NCBI RefSeq assembly: GCF_009793335.1
Contig: NZ_WING01000001.1
Span: forward strand, 1,798,001 to 1,862,000
Direction: 5' to 3'
Origin: Actinomadura sp. J1-007
GTDB lineage: Bacteria; Actinomycetota; Actinomycetes; Streptosporangiales; Streptosporangiaceae
Length of the DNA stretch: 64,000 nt
Shown: positions 7,960 through 16,285 of the stretch, piece by piece
Position numbering within the stretch: the stretch's first letter is position 1
How the letters are laid out: each line of letters begins with the position of its first letter
Program-made: the position numbers and the translations under genes
The notes under the pieces: generated by a model
Seen by the model: only the letters and a program-made list of their open reading frames with translations
What the model was told of the DNA's origin: nothing
Databases searched by the model: none

Positions 7960-9687
7960 ATGGCACGCGGCTCGCGCCGGTCGCTGATCGTCCGGGTGCT
8001 CGCGCTCCCGGTCGCCGTCGCGGTCGGCGTCCTCGGCTGGACGCTCCCGCGCGGCGGGCACGACGCGCCGAAGGCGGCGCCCCCGGGCGGCCCGCCCGGC
8101 GCGGCGACGGTCGGCACCACCGCGTACGCGGTGCCGAAGGACGCGCTCTTCGTCGCGCCGTCCGGCGACGACGCGGCGGCGGGCACGCGGAAGGCGCCGC
8201 TGCGCACCCTCGGCAAGGCCGTCCAGGCGGCGGAGCCCGGCGGCACGGTCGTGCTGCGCGGCGGGACGTACCACGAGACGGTGACCGTGCCGTCCGGGAA
8301 GCGGCTGACGATCCAGTCGTACCCGCGCGAGGCCGCCTGGCTCGACGGGAGCTCCGCGGTCGGCCGTTGGACGGCGCGCGACGGCGCGTGGGAGAGCGAC
8401 GGCTGGACGGCGCGCTTCGACTCCAGCCCCACCTACACGCAGGGCGCGCCCGAGAGCGGGGACCCCGACTTCCGGTTCGTCTCGCCGGAGCACCCGATGG
8501 CCGCGCATCCCGACCAGCTCTGGGTCGGCGGCGAGGCGCAGCGGCAGGTGGGGTCGCGCGGCGAGGTCAAGGGCGGCACGTTCTACGTGGACGAGGCGGG
8601 CGGCCGGATCGTCATGGGCTCCGACCCGCGCGGCCGCGAGGTGCGCGCGAGCACGCTCGGCGAGGCGATCACGATCCGGGGCGCCGGCACGGTCCTGCGC
8701 GGCGTCGGCGTGCGCCGCTACGCGACGTCCCTGCCGCAGATGGGCAGCGTGAAGGTCGCCGCGCCGGACGTGATCGTCGAGAACGTCGCGGTCACCGACT
8801 CGGCGACCACGGGGCTCAGCGTCCTCGCGCCGGGCGCGCGCGTGCAGAAGGTGACCGCGACGCGCAACGGCCTGCTCGGGATCCACGGCAACGAGGCCGA
8901 CGGGCTGCGGCTCGTCGGCGTCCGCGCGGCCCGCAACAACCTGGAGCACTTCAAGTACTCCCCGGTCTCCGGCGGGGTCAAGGTCACGCGGACGCGGACG
9001 GTGACGATCGCCAACAGCGTCGCGGTGGACAACCTCGGCAAGGGCCTCTGGCTGGACGAGTCGGTCCGGAACGCCTCGATCGCGGGCACCCGCGTCGTCC
9101 GCAACGCCGACCACGGCATCGTGCTGGAGCTCAGCGCGGGCGCGGTCGTCGCCGGGAACGTGGTCCGCGACAACGGCGGCGACGGCATCAAGGTCAACAA
9201 CACCTCCGACGTGCAGATCTGGAACAACACGTTCAGCGGGAACGGCCGCACCGTCCACCTCGTCCAGGACCGCCGCAGGCCGGGCGACCCCGGGACGCCC
9301 GGCCGCGACCCGCGGCAGCGGACGCCGGACCCGGCGCTGACCTGGCGGACCGGCAAGATCACGGTGAGCAGCAACACGCTCGCCGCGCCGCGTCCCGGCG
9401 CCGACTGCCTGCTGTGCGTCGAGGACCACTCGCGCGAGCGCAGCGGCGCGCAGATGGACCTGACCGTCGACGGCAACGCCTACGCCGCCGGAGGCGCCGC
9501 CCCGCGCTGGCTCGTCGTCTGGCCGAAGGGCAAGGGCGACCCGGCGACGTACGGCGACCTCGGAGGGTTCAGGTCGGCGACGGGCCAGGAGGCGTCCGGC
9601 GGAACGGCCCGCCCCCTCCCCGGCCGCGTCGCGAAGCTCCTCGACAAGCCCGCGGGCTCCCGCCACATGGGCGCCTGGCTGTCGTGA
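7960..9687 (+). CDS. secreted right-handed parallel beta-helix protein
   Basis: The frame is open from a GTG at 7891. I prefer the ATG at 7960, because GGGGGGAG precedes it by about 11 bases and the protein then begins with a standard signal anchor (MARGSRRSLIVRVLALPV). The product has 575 residues. A DUF1565-like segment (LFVAPSGDDAAAGTRKAPL, TVVLRGGTYHETV) opens the mature protein. Parallel beta-helix rungs follow to about residue 430, rich in Asn ladders such as VVRDNGGDGIKVNNTSDV and NNTFSGNG. This fold is typical of pectate lyases, C5-epimerases and carbohydrate-binding surface proteins. No lyase signature is clear. Its location suggests it acts on or binds the polysaccharide made here. 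Confidence 0.75.
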   Translation: MARGSRRSLIVRVLALPVAVAVGVLGWTLPRGGHDAPKAAPPGGPPGAATVGTTAYAVPKDALFVAPSGDDAAAGTRKAPLRTLGKAVQAAEPGGTVVLRGGTYHETVTVPSGKRLTIQSYPREAAWLDGSSAVGRWTARDGAWESDGWTARFDSSPTYTQGAPESGDPDFRFVSPEHPMAAHPDQLWVGGEAQRQVGSRGEVKGGTFYVDEAGGRIVMGSDPRGREVRASTLGEAITIRGAGTVLRGVGVRRYATSLPQMGSVKVAAPDVIVENVAVTDSATTGLSVLAPGARVQKVTATRNGLLGIHGNEADGLRLVGVRAARNNLEHFKYSPVSGGVKVTRTRTVTIANSVAVDNLGKGLWLDESVRNASIAGTRVVRNADHGIVLELSAGAVVAGNVVRDNGGDGIKVNNTSDVQIWNNTFSGNGRTVHLVQDRRRPGDPGTPGRDPRQRTPDPALTWRTGKITVSSNTLAAPRPGADCLLCVEDHSRERSGAQMDLTVDGNAYAAGGAAPRWLVVWPKGKGDPATYGDLGGFRSATGQEASGGTARPLPGRVAKLLDKPAGSRHMGAWLS

Positions 9688-9705
9688 GGCGTCCGTCCCG
9701 TTCCC

Positions 9706-10614
9706 TCAGGGACGGGACCAGGGGAGGTCGCGGTCCAGCAGGTCCTCAAGGTCGGCGTTGAACGGGGCGTAGTGCTCGGCGAGCCGCCGCCGCGTCGCGG
9801 GCGCGAGGTCCTGGCTCGGCGCGGCGTTCCACACCTTGCGCGCCGACGGCGGCAGCGGCGCGGCGGGCAGGCCGAGGAACGCGGCGGCCTCGTCGCACGC
9901 GGCCTGCGGGTCGGCGTAGAAGTCCTCGGCGACCAGCACCCGGAACCGGTCGGCGGGGAAGTGCTCCATCCAGCGCCGCAGGTGCGGGGCGTACTCCCCC
10001 TGCGCCCGGTACGACTGCTGCTCGTGCGCGTAGCTGGCGTAGCCGGGCCGTGCGGTGATCCGTTCGTGCTCGCCGTCCAGCCGGTCGGCCTCGGCGGCGA
10101 GGGCGTCCTCGAACGTGGCGAGCGGCTCGGCGTCCTGGCGGCGGCGTTCCCGGTAGTGCGAGAACGCCCGCTCCACGGGATCGCGGAGGATCAGCAGGAT
10201 CCTGGCGTGCGGAACGTCCCGTCCGGCGCGTTCCGCCGCGAGGGGGTGGAAGAGGTAGTACGGCGACCCCTCGCCCACCACGACGCGGCCTCCGGCCCGG
10301 CGGGATGCGATCCGGCGCGCGGCGGCCGTCGGGAAGTGCGACCGGTACCAGCCCATGCCGCGCGCGTAGTGGGTGTCGAAGTAGTGGACGCCCTTGGTGT
10401 GGGCCGCCTTCGGCAGCAGCCGCGCCGCCGGGAACAGCGGCATCACGCGCGGATGCGCCAGCAGCGTGTAGTAGAACGACGTGGATCCGCCGCGCTTCGC
10501 GCCGATCAGCAGGAAGTCGGGGCCCGGTCGCGCGGCGGCCGTCGTCATCCCGTACCGCCGGATCACCGTGCGGCCCGCGGAGACCACCGGGGCGGGGAGC
10601 GTCGCTCGATTCAC
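9706..10614 (-). CDS. PAPS-dependent sulfotransferase
   Basis: A 302-residue protein with both PAPS-binding signatures of the carbohydrate sulfotransferase family. The 5'-phosphosulfate loop is GAKRGGSTSFYYTL (about 38-51). The 3'-phosphate site is RILLILRDPVERAFSHY (about 140-156). Family members transfer sulfate from PAPS to sugar hydroxyls. With cysD, cysN and cysQ about 9 kb away on the same strand, I infer that it sulfates the polysaccharide or a glycolipid. The GTG start lacks a clear ribosome site; a TACGCT hexamer 7 bases upstream would fit a leaderless mRNA, and an internal ATG at codon 23 is an alternative. It is divergent from the O-antigen ligase-like gene, 68 bp away. Confidence 0.85.
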   Translation of the reverse strand: MNRATLPAPVVSAGRTVIRRYGMTTAAARPGPDFLLIGAKRGGSTSFYYTLLAHPRVMPLFPAARLLPKAAHTKGVHYFDTHYARGMGWYRSHFPTAAARRIASRRAGGRVVVGEGSPYYLFHPLAAERAGRDVPHARILLILRDPVERAFSHYRERRRQDAEPLATFEDALAAEADRLDGEHERITARPGYASYAHEQQSYRAQGEYAPHLRRWMEHFPADRFRVLVAEDFYADPQAACDEAAAFLGLPAAPLPPSARKVWNAAPSQDLAPATRRRLAEHYAPFNADLEDLLDRDLPWSRP

Positions 10615-10682
10615 CCGCGCCAGCGTAGGAGGCCGCGACCGCCCGTATCCTGGGTTTCGTTCTTCCCAGCCAGGAGCCGTCC

Positions 10683-11993
10683 ATGACCGTCAAGGGCCTG
10701 TTCCCGCGCCGCAGGCCCCCTGCCCCCACGGCGGGGTGGTGGGCGTACGCGCTGCCGCTCGCCCTCATGCTGGCCAGTGACTACAAGCTGCGCAGCCGGG
10801 AGGTCGACCAGTCGGTCGGGGGCAGCGCCGACCTGACGGTGCTGCTGGAGATCGGGATCTACGGCGCGGCGGCGCTCTACCTCGCCTACCGGTTCGGGCT
10901 GCGGCTCCCGACGCGCCGCACGACGGGCCTGCTGTTCGCGGCCTGGGCCTGGGCCGGGTACGCGGCGCTGTCGTCGCTCTGGTCGCCGTACAAGTCGCTC
11001 GGCGTGGTCCGGGCCGGCGAGCTGCTGATCACGGTGCTGGTCGCGCACATGGTCGCGACCCGCGCCCGCCCGGAGGACCTCAGGAGGCTCGCGCACGCGT
11101 TCATCGCGATCGTGCTGGCCTCGGTCGCGATCGGGGCGGCGCACCCGTTCCCGCGCACCTCGCACACCGAGTCGCGGTTCAACTGGCTGTACGTGCACCC
11201 CGTCATCGCGGGCGTCTACCTCGGCATCGCCGTCCTGCTGACGGTCGGCTACCTGATCCGCTGGACGACGCCCCGCGACCGGCTCTGGCACCCGATCGTC
11301 TACGTCGGCGTCCTCGGCCTGCTGTCCGCCGCGCTGATCGCGACGCAGACGCGCGGCGCGGCGCTCGGCTGCGCCATCGGGCTGGTCGTCCTGCTCTCGA
11401 CCGCGCGCGGCCCGCGGGGCCGGATCGACGTGCTGGTGCTGGGCGCCGCCGTGTCCGCGCTCGGCGCGCTCGCGTTCTCCGACAAGATCCTCGCGTTCGT
11501 CTCCCGGGGCGAGACGGCCGAGAAGCTCGCCTCGCTGAACTCCCGCACCGACCTGTGGGCGCTGGCGATGAAGGCGTACGCCGAGTCGCCCATCTTCGGG
11601 CGGGGCCTCGGCGCGTCCCGCGGCCTGTTCCTTGAGGACATCGGGCTCGGCGGCGGCCACAACGCGTTCATCAACGCCCTGGTCGACAACGGCGCGGTGG
11701 GCGCGGGGATCTTCGCGGCGCTGCTGCTCACCCTCGCGTTCGTGCTGCTCCTGCTGGCCCGCGACCGCGCGCTGCGGCAGGACGCGGGCATGCTCCTCGG
11801 CATCCTCGCGTTCTTCCTCGCCGACGGCATGACCACCGAGGGCCTCGCCACCCAGGCCAACGTGTCGGCGGTGTGGCTGTTCATCCTGGTCGCCTGGGCC
11901 GAGACGCTGCGCCGCAGGGGCCGCGAGCTCCAGGCGCTGTCAGCGGGTTCGGCGGCGGCCCCGCAGGTAGAACGCCACCCCCAGCACGCCTAG
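10683..11993 (+). CDS. O-antigen ligase/polymerase-like membrane protein
   Basis: A 436-residue integral membrane protein with about ten to twelve hydrophobic segments. AGGAG sits 6 bases before the ATG. The large outer loop and the SRTDLWALAMKAYAESP...GRGLG...GGGHNAFINALVDNG region match the Wzy_C/O-antigen ligase family, whose conserved Arg and His residues polymerise or ligate lipid-linked repeat units outside the membrane. With a WbaP-type initiator (21840-23315) and rhamnose genes nearby, the likely role is polymerase of a Wzx/Wzy-type exopolysaccharide. No Wzx flippase lies in the window. The last 54 bases overlap the 3' end of the next gene on the opposite strand. Confidence 0.8.
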   Translation: MTVKGLFPRRRPPAPTAGWWAYALPLALMLASDYKLRSREVDQSVGGSADLTVLLEIGIYGAAALYLAYRFGLRLPTRRTTGLLFAAWAWAGYAALSSLWSPYKSLGVVRAGELLITVLVAHMVATRARPEDLRRLAHAFIAIVLASVAIGAAHPFPRTSHTESRFNWLYVHPVIAGVYLGIAVLLTVGYLIRWTTPRDRLWHPIVYVGVLGLLSAALIATQTRGAALGCAIGLVVLLSTARGPRGRIDVLVLGAAVSALGALAFSDKILAFVSRGETAEKLASLNSRTDLWALAMKAYAESPIFGRGLGASRGLFLEDIGLGGGHNAFINALVDNGAVGAGIFAALLLTLAFVLLLLARDRALRQDAGMLLGILAFFLADGMTTEGLATQANVSAVWLFILVAWAETLRRRGRELQALSAGSAAAPQVERHPQHA

Positions 11994-13040
11994 CAGCAGC
12001 AGCCCGGCCAGCGCGCCCGTGCCGAGGAGCCCGCCGGGCGGCCCCGACTTCGACGGGAACGACACCGGCTCCCCGGCGTCGCCCACTGGCTTGGTGGCCG
12101 CCGGCGCCGGGCTCCCCGCCCCGGCGGGCAGCGCGACGGCGCGGAACACCGGCCGCGCCCCGCGATCGGCCACGAGCGCGCGCCTGCCGTCGGGGGCGAC
12201 GCCGAGCGCGTCGCCGGACGCCCGCGCCAGCTTGACCACCTGCGTGACCTTGTCGCGGATGCCGGCGAGCACGCGCAGGTCGGCGGGCGTACGGAACACC
12301 ACCCGCCCGTCTGGGGCGAACCCGCCGCCCCGCACCCCGAACCTGAGCGTCCGCAGCCGGGTCAGCTCGTTCACCTGCGGGCCGAGCACGCCCGGCAGCG
12401 CGAACACGGCCGCCGCCGTCGCGGCCCGCGTCACGATGTAGACGCGGCCCTCGCGCGGGTCGGCGAGCAGCGTCCCGCCGTCGTGCCCGCCGTCGGGATA
12501 CCTGACCTTGAACGGCTTGGCCGCGAGCGTCCCGTTCCGCAGCGCGGCGGGCTCGGCGACCCGGTACAGCGACAGGCTCCCCAGACGGCCCTCCGTGAGG
12601 TCGCCGAGGAACAGGTTCGCGGCCCCGGAGCCGTTCTTGACGATCGTCAGCGCGTTCCAGCGGTGGCCCGCGGGCACCCCGGCCAGCGTGTACGCGGCGC
12701 GCACCCCGCCGTCGCGCCCGAGCGCGAACAGCCGCGGCCGGCCCGTCCCGGAGCCGAGCGCCCACCACACGTCCGGATGCGCCGTCGCGGCCGCCACGCC
12801 GCCCACCCCGGCCACCCGGGGGTCGCTCACCCGGAACGCCGCCGACGGCGACGGCGAGACCGTGGGGGCAGGAGCCTCCGCGTTGGCCACGTTCGTCATG
12901 TTCATCACGTTCGTCACGTTCGGTACTGCCACCGCCATGCCCGCGGCGGACAGGGCGGCGACGAACGAGAACGTCGCGCCCGCCCGTCCCGCGGCCCGGA
13001 GAAGGGTCCGGCGGCGGGCCTCCCGGCTCACTGCTCTCAT
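11940..13040 (-). CDS. hypothetical secreted propeller-like protein with C-terminal membrane anchor
   Basis: I start it at ATG 13040 (MRAVSREARRRTLLRA), which gives a signal peptide directly; the frame extends to 13097 but would then overlap rfbC. It has 366 residues. A Thr/Asn/Val-rich patch follows the signal peptide. A beta-rich body (about 60-320) carries repeats such as PDVWWALGSG, RLFALGRDG and LGVAPDGRRALVADRG, suggesting a propeller. The end is a Gly/Leu transmembrane helix followed by YLRGRRRTR. It would therefore be anchored with its body outside. I do not recognise the family. It overlaps the O-antigen ligase gene by 54 bp and faces rfbC across 47 bp. Confidence 0.6.
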   Translation of the reverse strand: MRAVSREARRRTLLRAAGRAGATFSFVAALSAAGMAVAVPNVTNVMNMTNVANAEAPAPTVSPSPSAAFRVSDPRVAGVGGVAAATAHPDVWWALGSGTGRPRLFALGRDGGVRAAYTLAGVPAGHRWNALTIVKNGSGAANLFLGDLTEGRLGSLSLYRVAEPAALRNGTLAAKPFKVRYPDGGHDGGTLLADPREGRVYIVTRAATAAAVFALPGVLGPQVNELTRLRTLRFGVRGGGFAPDGRVVFRTPADLRVLAGIRDKVTQVVKLARASGDALGVAPDGRRALVADRGARPVFRAVALPAGAGSPAPAATKPVGDAGEPVSFPSKSGPPGGLLGTGALAGLLLLGVLGVAFYLRGRRRTR

Positions 13041-13087
13041 GATGTGACGTCCATCTCTGCGGGGAACAGTGTGGCATTCTTGCGCAT

Positions 13088-13681
13088 GTGGACCCACTCA
13101 GCATCAAAGGTGCTTTTTCGTTCTCTCCGCGCATCCACGGTGACGGACGCGGCTCGTTCCATGAGTGGTTCCGGAGCGACGAACTGCGCAAGCAGACCGG
13201 CCACGACCTGAACCTCGCGCAGGCGAACTGCTCGATCTCGTCGCGCGGCGCGCTGCGCGGGGTGCACTTCGCCGACGTGCCGCCGAGCCAGGCGAAGTAC
13301 ATCACCTGCCTGCGGGGCGCGGTCCTCGACGTCGTCGTGGACCTGCGGGTCGGCTCCCCCACGTACGCCCAGTGGGAGGCGGTACGGCTCGACGACGCGA
13401 GCCGCCGGTGCCTCTACGTGGGCGAAGGGCTCGGGCACGCGTTCATGGCGCTCACCGACGACGCGACGGTGATCTACCTGTGCTCCGAGCCGTACAGCCC
13501 GGACCGCGAGCACGGCGTCCACCCGCTGGACCCGGACCTGGCCATCGCGTGGCCTGAAGAGGTCACGCCGATCCTGTCGGACAAGGACGCCGCCGCCCCC
13601 TCGCTCGCCGAGGCGCGCGCCTCCGGCCTCCTGCCCGACTACCAGGAGTGCCTGGACTACTACGCCAAGCTCGCCCTGTAG
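13088..13681 (+). CDS. rfbC: dTDP-4-dehydrorhamnose 3,5-epimerase
   Basis: A 197-residue cupin enzyme, third step of dTDP-L-rhamnose synthesis. Family landmarks: GRGSFHEWFR, the catalytic-His segment LRGVHFADVPPSQAKYI and the downstream Tyr region YLCSEPYSPDREHGVHPLDP. The start is GTG 13088 with no convincing ribosome site, which may mean a leaderless mRNA. Its partners rfbA, rfbB and rfbD are 2-5 kb downstream on the opposite strand, separated by an ECF sigma/anti-sigma pair. The RGVHF segment is slightly unusual against the common RGLHYQ, so an epimerase for a related dTDP-hexose is possible, but the full set of four genes favours rhamnose. Confidence 0.88.
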   Translation: MDPLSIKGAFSFSPRIHGDGRGSFHEWFRSDELRKQTGHDLNLAQANCSISSRGALRGVHFADVPPSQAKYITCLRGAVLDVVVDLRVGSPTYAQWEAVRLDDASRRCLYVGEGLGHAFMALTDDATVIYLCSEPYSPDREHGVHPLDPDLAIAWPEEVTPILSDKDAAAPSLAEARASGLLPDYQECLDYYAKLAL

Positions 13682-13721
13682 GCCCGTTCCACCGAGAGTG
13701 GGCCCGTTCCACCGGGAACGG
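13682..13721 (+). terminator. short repeat and hairpin after rfbC
   Basis: GGCCCGTTCCACCG occurs twice in the 40 bases after the stop codon. The second copy forms a 7-bp stem CCGTTCC/GGAACGG (13704-13721) with a 4-base loop. It is a plausible weak terminator without a U-tract. Confidence 0.45.
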
Positions 13722-13751
13722 CGCCGGCCACGCGAACCCTCCTGCCGCGGA

Positions 13752-13774
13752 CCGCTACCTAGTCGATGTAGCGG
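13752..13774 (+). promoter_or_regulatory. inverted repeat upstream of the ECF sigma gene
   Basis: CCGCTAC and GTAGCGG flank CTAGTCGAT just before the AGGAGGT ribosome site. GAACCC at about 13735 lies upstream of it with ECF-like spacing to TAGTCG. It could be an autoregulated ECF promoter or an operator; neither can be proven here. Confidence 0.35.
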
Positions 13775-13795
13775 GTCTCTTCCAGGAGGTGGCAC

Positions 13796-14407
13796 GTGGA
13801 GGTGATGAGCGGTGAGGAACGAACACCGCCGTTGGCGGTACGGCGGGTGAGCCCGCCCCACGAGGACGACGACGAGGGGCTCCTCGCCCGCGTCGCCGAG
13901 GGGGACCGGACGGCGCTCGTCGCGCTGTACCGGCGGCACGGCGGGGCGGTGCTCGCCCAGATCAGCCTGGTCGTCGGCGACCGCGGCCTCGGCGAGGAGG
14001 TGCTCCAGGACACGATGCTCGCGGTCTGGAAGGGCGCGGCGTCGTTCGAGGGGCGCTCGCGGGTCCGTTCGTGGATCATCTCGATCGCGCGCCGGCAGGC
14101 CCGGGACCGGCTGCGCAGGCGCCGTCCCCGAATCGTCGCGGCGGACGCACTGGAGGAACGGCCCGCGACCGGCCCCGGGCCCGAGGACGTCGCGCTGGAA
14201 CGCGCGGAGGCGACGGCCGTCGCGCACGCCATCACCCGGCTCGGCGCGGCCCACCGCGAGGTGCTGGAGACGGTGTTCGGCGCCGGTCTCACGCTCGCCG
14301 AGGCCGCCGACGTCCTGGAGGTCCCGCTCGGGACCGTGAAGAGCCGCCTGTCCGCCGCCCGCGGCGCGCTGGCGCGCGAGCTGAGCGAGAAGGGGTACGC
14401 GCGATGA
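13796..14407 (+). CDS. ECF-family RNA polymerase sigma factor
   Basis: A 203-residue sigma-70 family protein starting at GTG 13796, with AGGAGGT 5 bases upstream. Region 2 spans about residues 36-105 (VALYRRHGG, LQDTMLAVWKGA, RSWIISIARRQARDRLRRR). Region 4 spans about 145-195 (HREVLETVFGAGLTLAEAA, PLGTVKSRLSAARGAL). There is no region 3 or long C-terminal extension, so it is a compact ECF factor. Its stop overlaps the next ATG (ATGA), so it is translationally coupled to its anti-sigma factor. Lying between rfbC and rfbDBA, it may govern the envelope polysaccharide genes, but the regulon is inferred from position only. Confidence 0.92.
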   Translation: MEVMSGEERTPPLAVRRVSPPHEDDDEGLLARVAEGDRTALVALYRRHGGAVLAQISLVVGDRGLGEEVLQDTMLAVWKGAASFEGRSRVRSWIISIARRQARDRLRRRRPRIVAADALEERPATGPGPEDVALERAEATAVAHAITRLGAAHREVLETVFGAGLTLAEAADVLEVPLGTVKSRLSAARGALARELSEKGYAR

Positions 14408-15459
14408 CCCACCTGACACTGGACGAGATGGCCGCGTGCGTGGACGGCCGGTCCGTTCCGCCGGAGCACGCCGCGACATGCCCCGCCTGCCGCGCCGAGC
14501 TGCGCCGGTGGCAGGCCGTGGCGGACGGCCTGGACGTGCTGGCGGCCGAGCCCCCGCCGCACGTCCTCGAACGGACCCTCGCGGCCATCGACGCCCCGCA
14601 GCGGCACCGGCGCCGGACGGTCCTCGCCTCGGCGGCGGCCGTCGCCGCGATCGGCGCCGCCGCCTACGGCCTCTCCGCGGTCACGGACGGCGGCACGAAC
14701 CCGCGGCCGGGCGAGCGCCCGACGGCGGCGGCCGCGGCCGGGCTCGCCGCCACCGAGTGCGCGCAGCTCAAGGTCGCCGCCGGGACGCTGCGCTCGGTGA
14801 ACGGCTCCGAGCTCGTCCTGGACACCGGCAAGGGGAAGCCGGTCAGGGCGTCCGCCGCGGGAGCCAAGATCACCCACACGGTCTCCGGGTCCCTGTCCGA
14901 CGTCACCGTCGGCGCCCAGGTCGTCGTCCAGGGCGGGGGAACGCGGCGCGGCGTCACGGCGGAGAGCGTCGCCGTGCTGCCCCGCTCGGTCACGCCACCG
15001 AAGCCGCCCAGCCTGCCGAAGGGCATGCCCGGCCTCGACCCCGCACGGCTGATGGCCCGCAACGGCACCGCGATGGGCGCGGTCTCCAAGGTCGGCCCGG
15101 ACGGCTTCACCGTCGGCACCGGGCGTTCGGCGGTGCACGTCGGAACGTCGCGTTCGACCAAGGTGACCAAGCAGGAGGAGACCGGACCGGGCGGGCTGCG
15201 CAAGGGCGCGTTCACCGTCGCCGTCGGCGCCCTCGGCCAGGACGGGACGCTGCGGGCCAGGACGGTCCAGCAGAGCACGCCTCAGGGCGTCAACGTCCCC
15301 GGAGGCGCACCGGCCGGGGGCGCGCCCTCCGGACTGCCGTCCGGCGGCCCGTTCGGCGACGGGTCCCGGCTGCCGTCCGGCGGCCCGCCGGAGGGGCCGT
15401 TCGCCGGGCTCGGCTGCGACGCCGACGCGATCGCGACCACGGCCCTGCTCAAGGGCTGA
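14404..15459 (+). CDS. membrane anti-sigma factor with zinc-finger domain and extracytoplasmic DUF5666-like region
   Basis: Begins at the ATG that overlaps the sigma stop codon; 351 residues. The N-terminus has the zinc-associated anti-sigma motif H-x3-C-x2-C (His22, Cys26, Cys29). A transmembrane helix follows at about 72-92. The outer part contains two beta-barrel-like repeats (LRSVNGSELVLDTGKG... and VSKVGPDGFTVGTGRS...) typical of DUF5666, then a Gly/Pro-rich tail with repeated LPSGGP. The sigma factor would be held at the membrane and released when the outer part senses an envelope signal. The 3' end overlaps rfbD on the opposite strand by 11 bp. Confidence 0.85.
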   Translation: MTHLTLDEMAACVDGRSVPPEHAATCPACRAELRRWQAVADGLDVLAAEPPPHVLERTLAAIDAPQRHRRRTVLASAAAVAAIGAAAYGLSAVTDGGTNPRPGERPTAAAAAGLAATECAQLKVAAGTLRSVNGSELVLDTGKGKPVRASAAGAKITHTVSGSLSDVTVGAQVVVQGGGTRRGVTAESVAVLPRSVTPPKPPSLPKGMPGLDPARLMARNGTAMGAVSKVGPDGFTVGTGRSAVHVGTSRSTKVTKQEETGPGGLRKGAFTVAVGALGQDGTLRARTVQQSTPQGVNVPGGAPAGGAPSGLPSGGPFGDGSRLPSGGPPEGPFAGLGCDADAIATTALLKG

Positions 15460-16285
15460 GGACGGGCCAGGCCGCGTGCAGGGCCTCGCGCCAGTCCCGC
15501 ATGGGCGCGAGGCCCGCCTTGGCCCACCGGTCGTGGCCGAGCACGCTGAACGCGGGCCGGGGTGCGGGCCTCGGGAACCGGTCGCTCGTCGTCGGCCGCA
15601 CCCGGTCGGGGTCGAGGCCGAGGAGGCCGAAGACCTCGCGCGCGAGCCCGTGCCAGGACGTGCGCCCGCCGTTCGTGCCGTGGTAGACGCCCCACGGCGC
15701 GTCCGACCGGACGAGCGTAACGATCTGGTCGGCGAGGTCCCCCGTCCACGTCGGCTGCCCGATCTGGTCGTCCACGACGTCCACGGTGTCCCGCTCGGCC
15801 GCGAGCCGCATCATCGTCCGGACGAAGTTGCCGCCGTGCGCGCCGTACAGCCACGCGGTCCGCACCACGTAGCCGCCGCCGGACTCCAGGACGGCCCGTT
15901 CGCCCGCGAGCTTCGTGCGGCCGTAGGCGTTCACCGGGTCGGTGGGCGCGTCCTCGGCGTACGGCTCGGTGGCGGACCCGTCGAAGACGTAGTCGGTCGA
16001 GACCTGGACGAACGTGGCCCCCGCCTCCGCGCACGCCGCCGAGAGCCCCGCCACGGCGGCGCCGTTGACGGCGAGCGCCGCGTCCTCGTTCGCCTCGGCG
16101 TCGTCCACGGCCGTCCAGCCCGCGCAGTTGACCACGGCCTCCGGCCGGTGCTCGCGCAGGAACGCCCGCACGGCCGCTTCGTCGCGCACGTCCAGCTCGG
16201 CGCGGGTCGGCGCGACCGCGCCGTCCAGCCGCGCCGCGAGGTCGGTGCCGAGCATCCCGCCCGCACCCGTGATCAGCCAGGTCAC
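15449..16285 (-). CDS. rfbD: dTDP-4-dehydrorhamnose reductase
   Basis: Last step of dTDP-L-rhamnose synthesis; 278 residues, the normal size. The NAD(P)-binding Rossmann motif TGAGGMLG is at about residues 6-13. Also visible are VVNCAGWTAVDDAE, STDYVFDG, the YGRTK (YxxxK) catalytic pair and the DDQIGQPTWTGDLA region. The GTG start overlaps the rfbB stop (GTGA), so the open frame further upstream is only a GC shadow of rfbB. It is the third gene of the tightly coupled rfbA-rfbB-rfbD operon. Confidence 0.93.
   Translation of the reverse strand: MTWLITGAGGMLGTDLAARLDGAVAPTRAELDVRDEAAVRAFLREHRPEAVVNCAGWTAVDDAEANEDAALAVNGAAVAGLSAACAEAGATFVQVSTDYVFDGSATEPYAEDAPTDPVNAYGRTKLAGERAVLESGGGYVVRTAWLYGAHGGNFVRTMMRLAAERDTVDVVDDQIGQPTWTGDLADQIVTLVRSDAPWGVYHGTNGGRTSWHGLAREVFGLLGLDPDRVRPTTSDRFPRPAPRPAFSVLGHDRWAKAGLAPMRDWREALHAAWPVLSP

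Noticed and set aside
3697..9666. Very long open frame antisense to the propeller, lipoprotein and beta-helix genes
   Set aside because: It is the GC-rich shadow of real genes on both strands: arginine/proline/glycine-rich, no domains, and it crosses clear start sites and a strong terminator.
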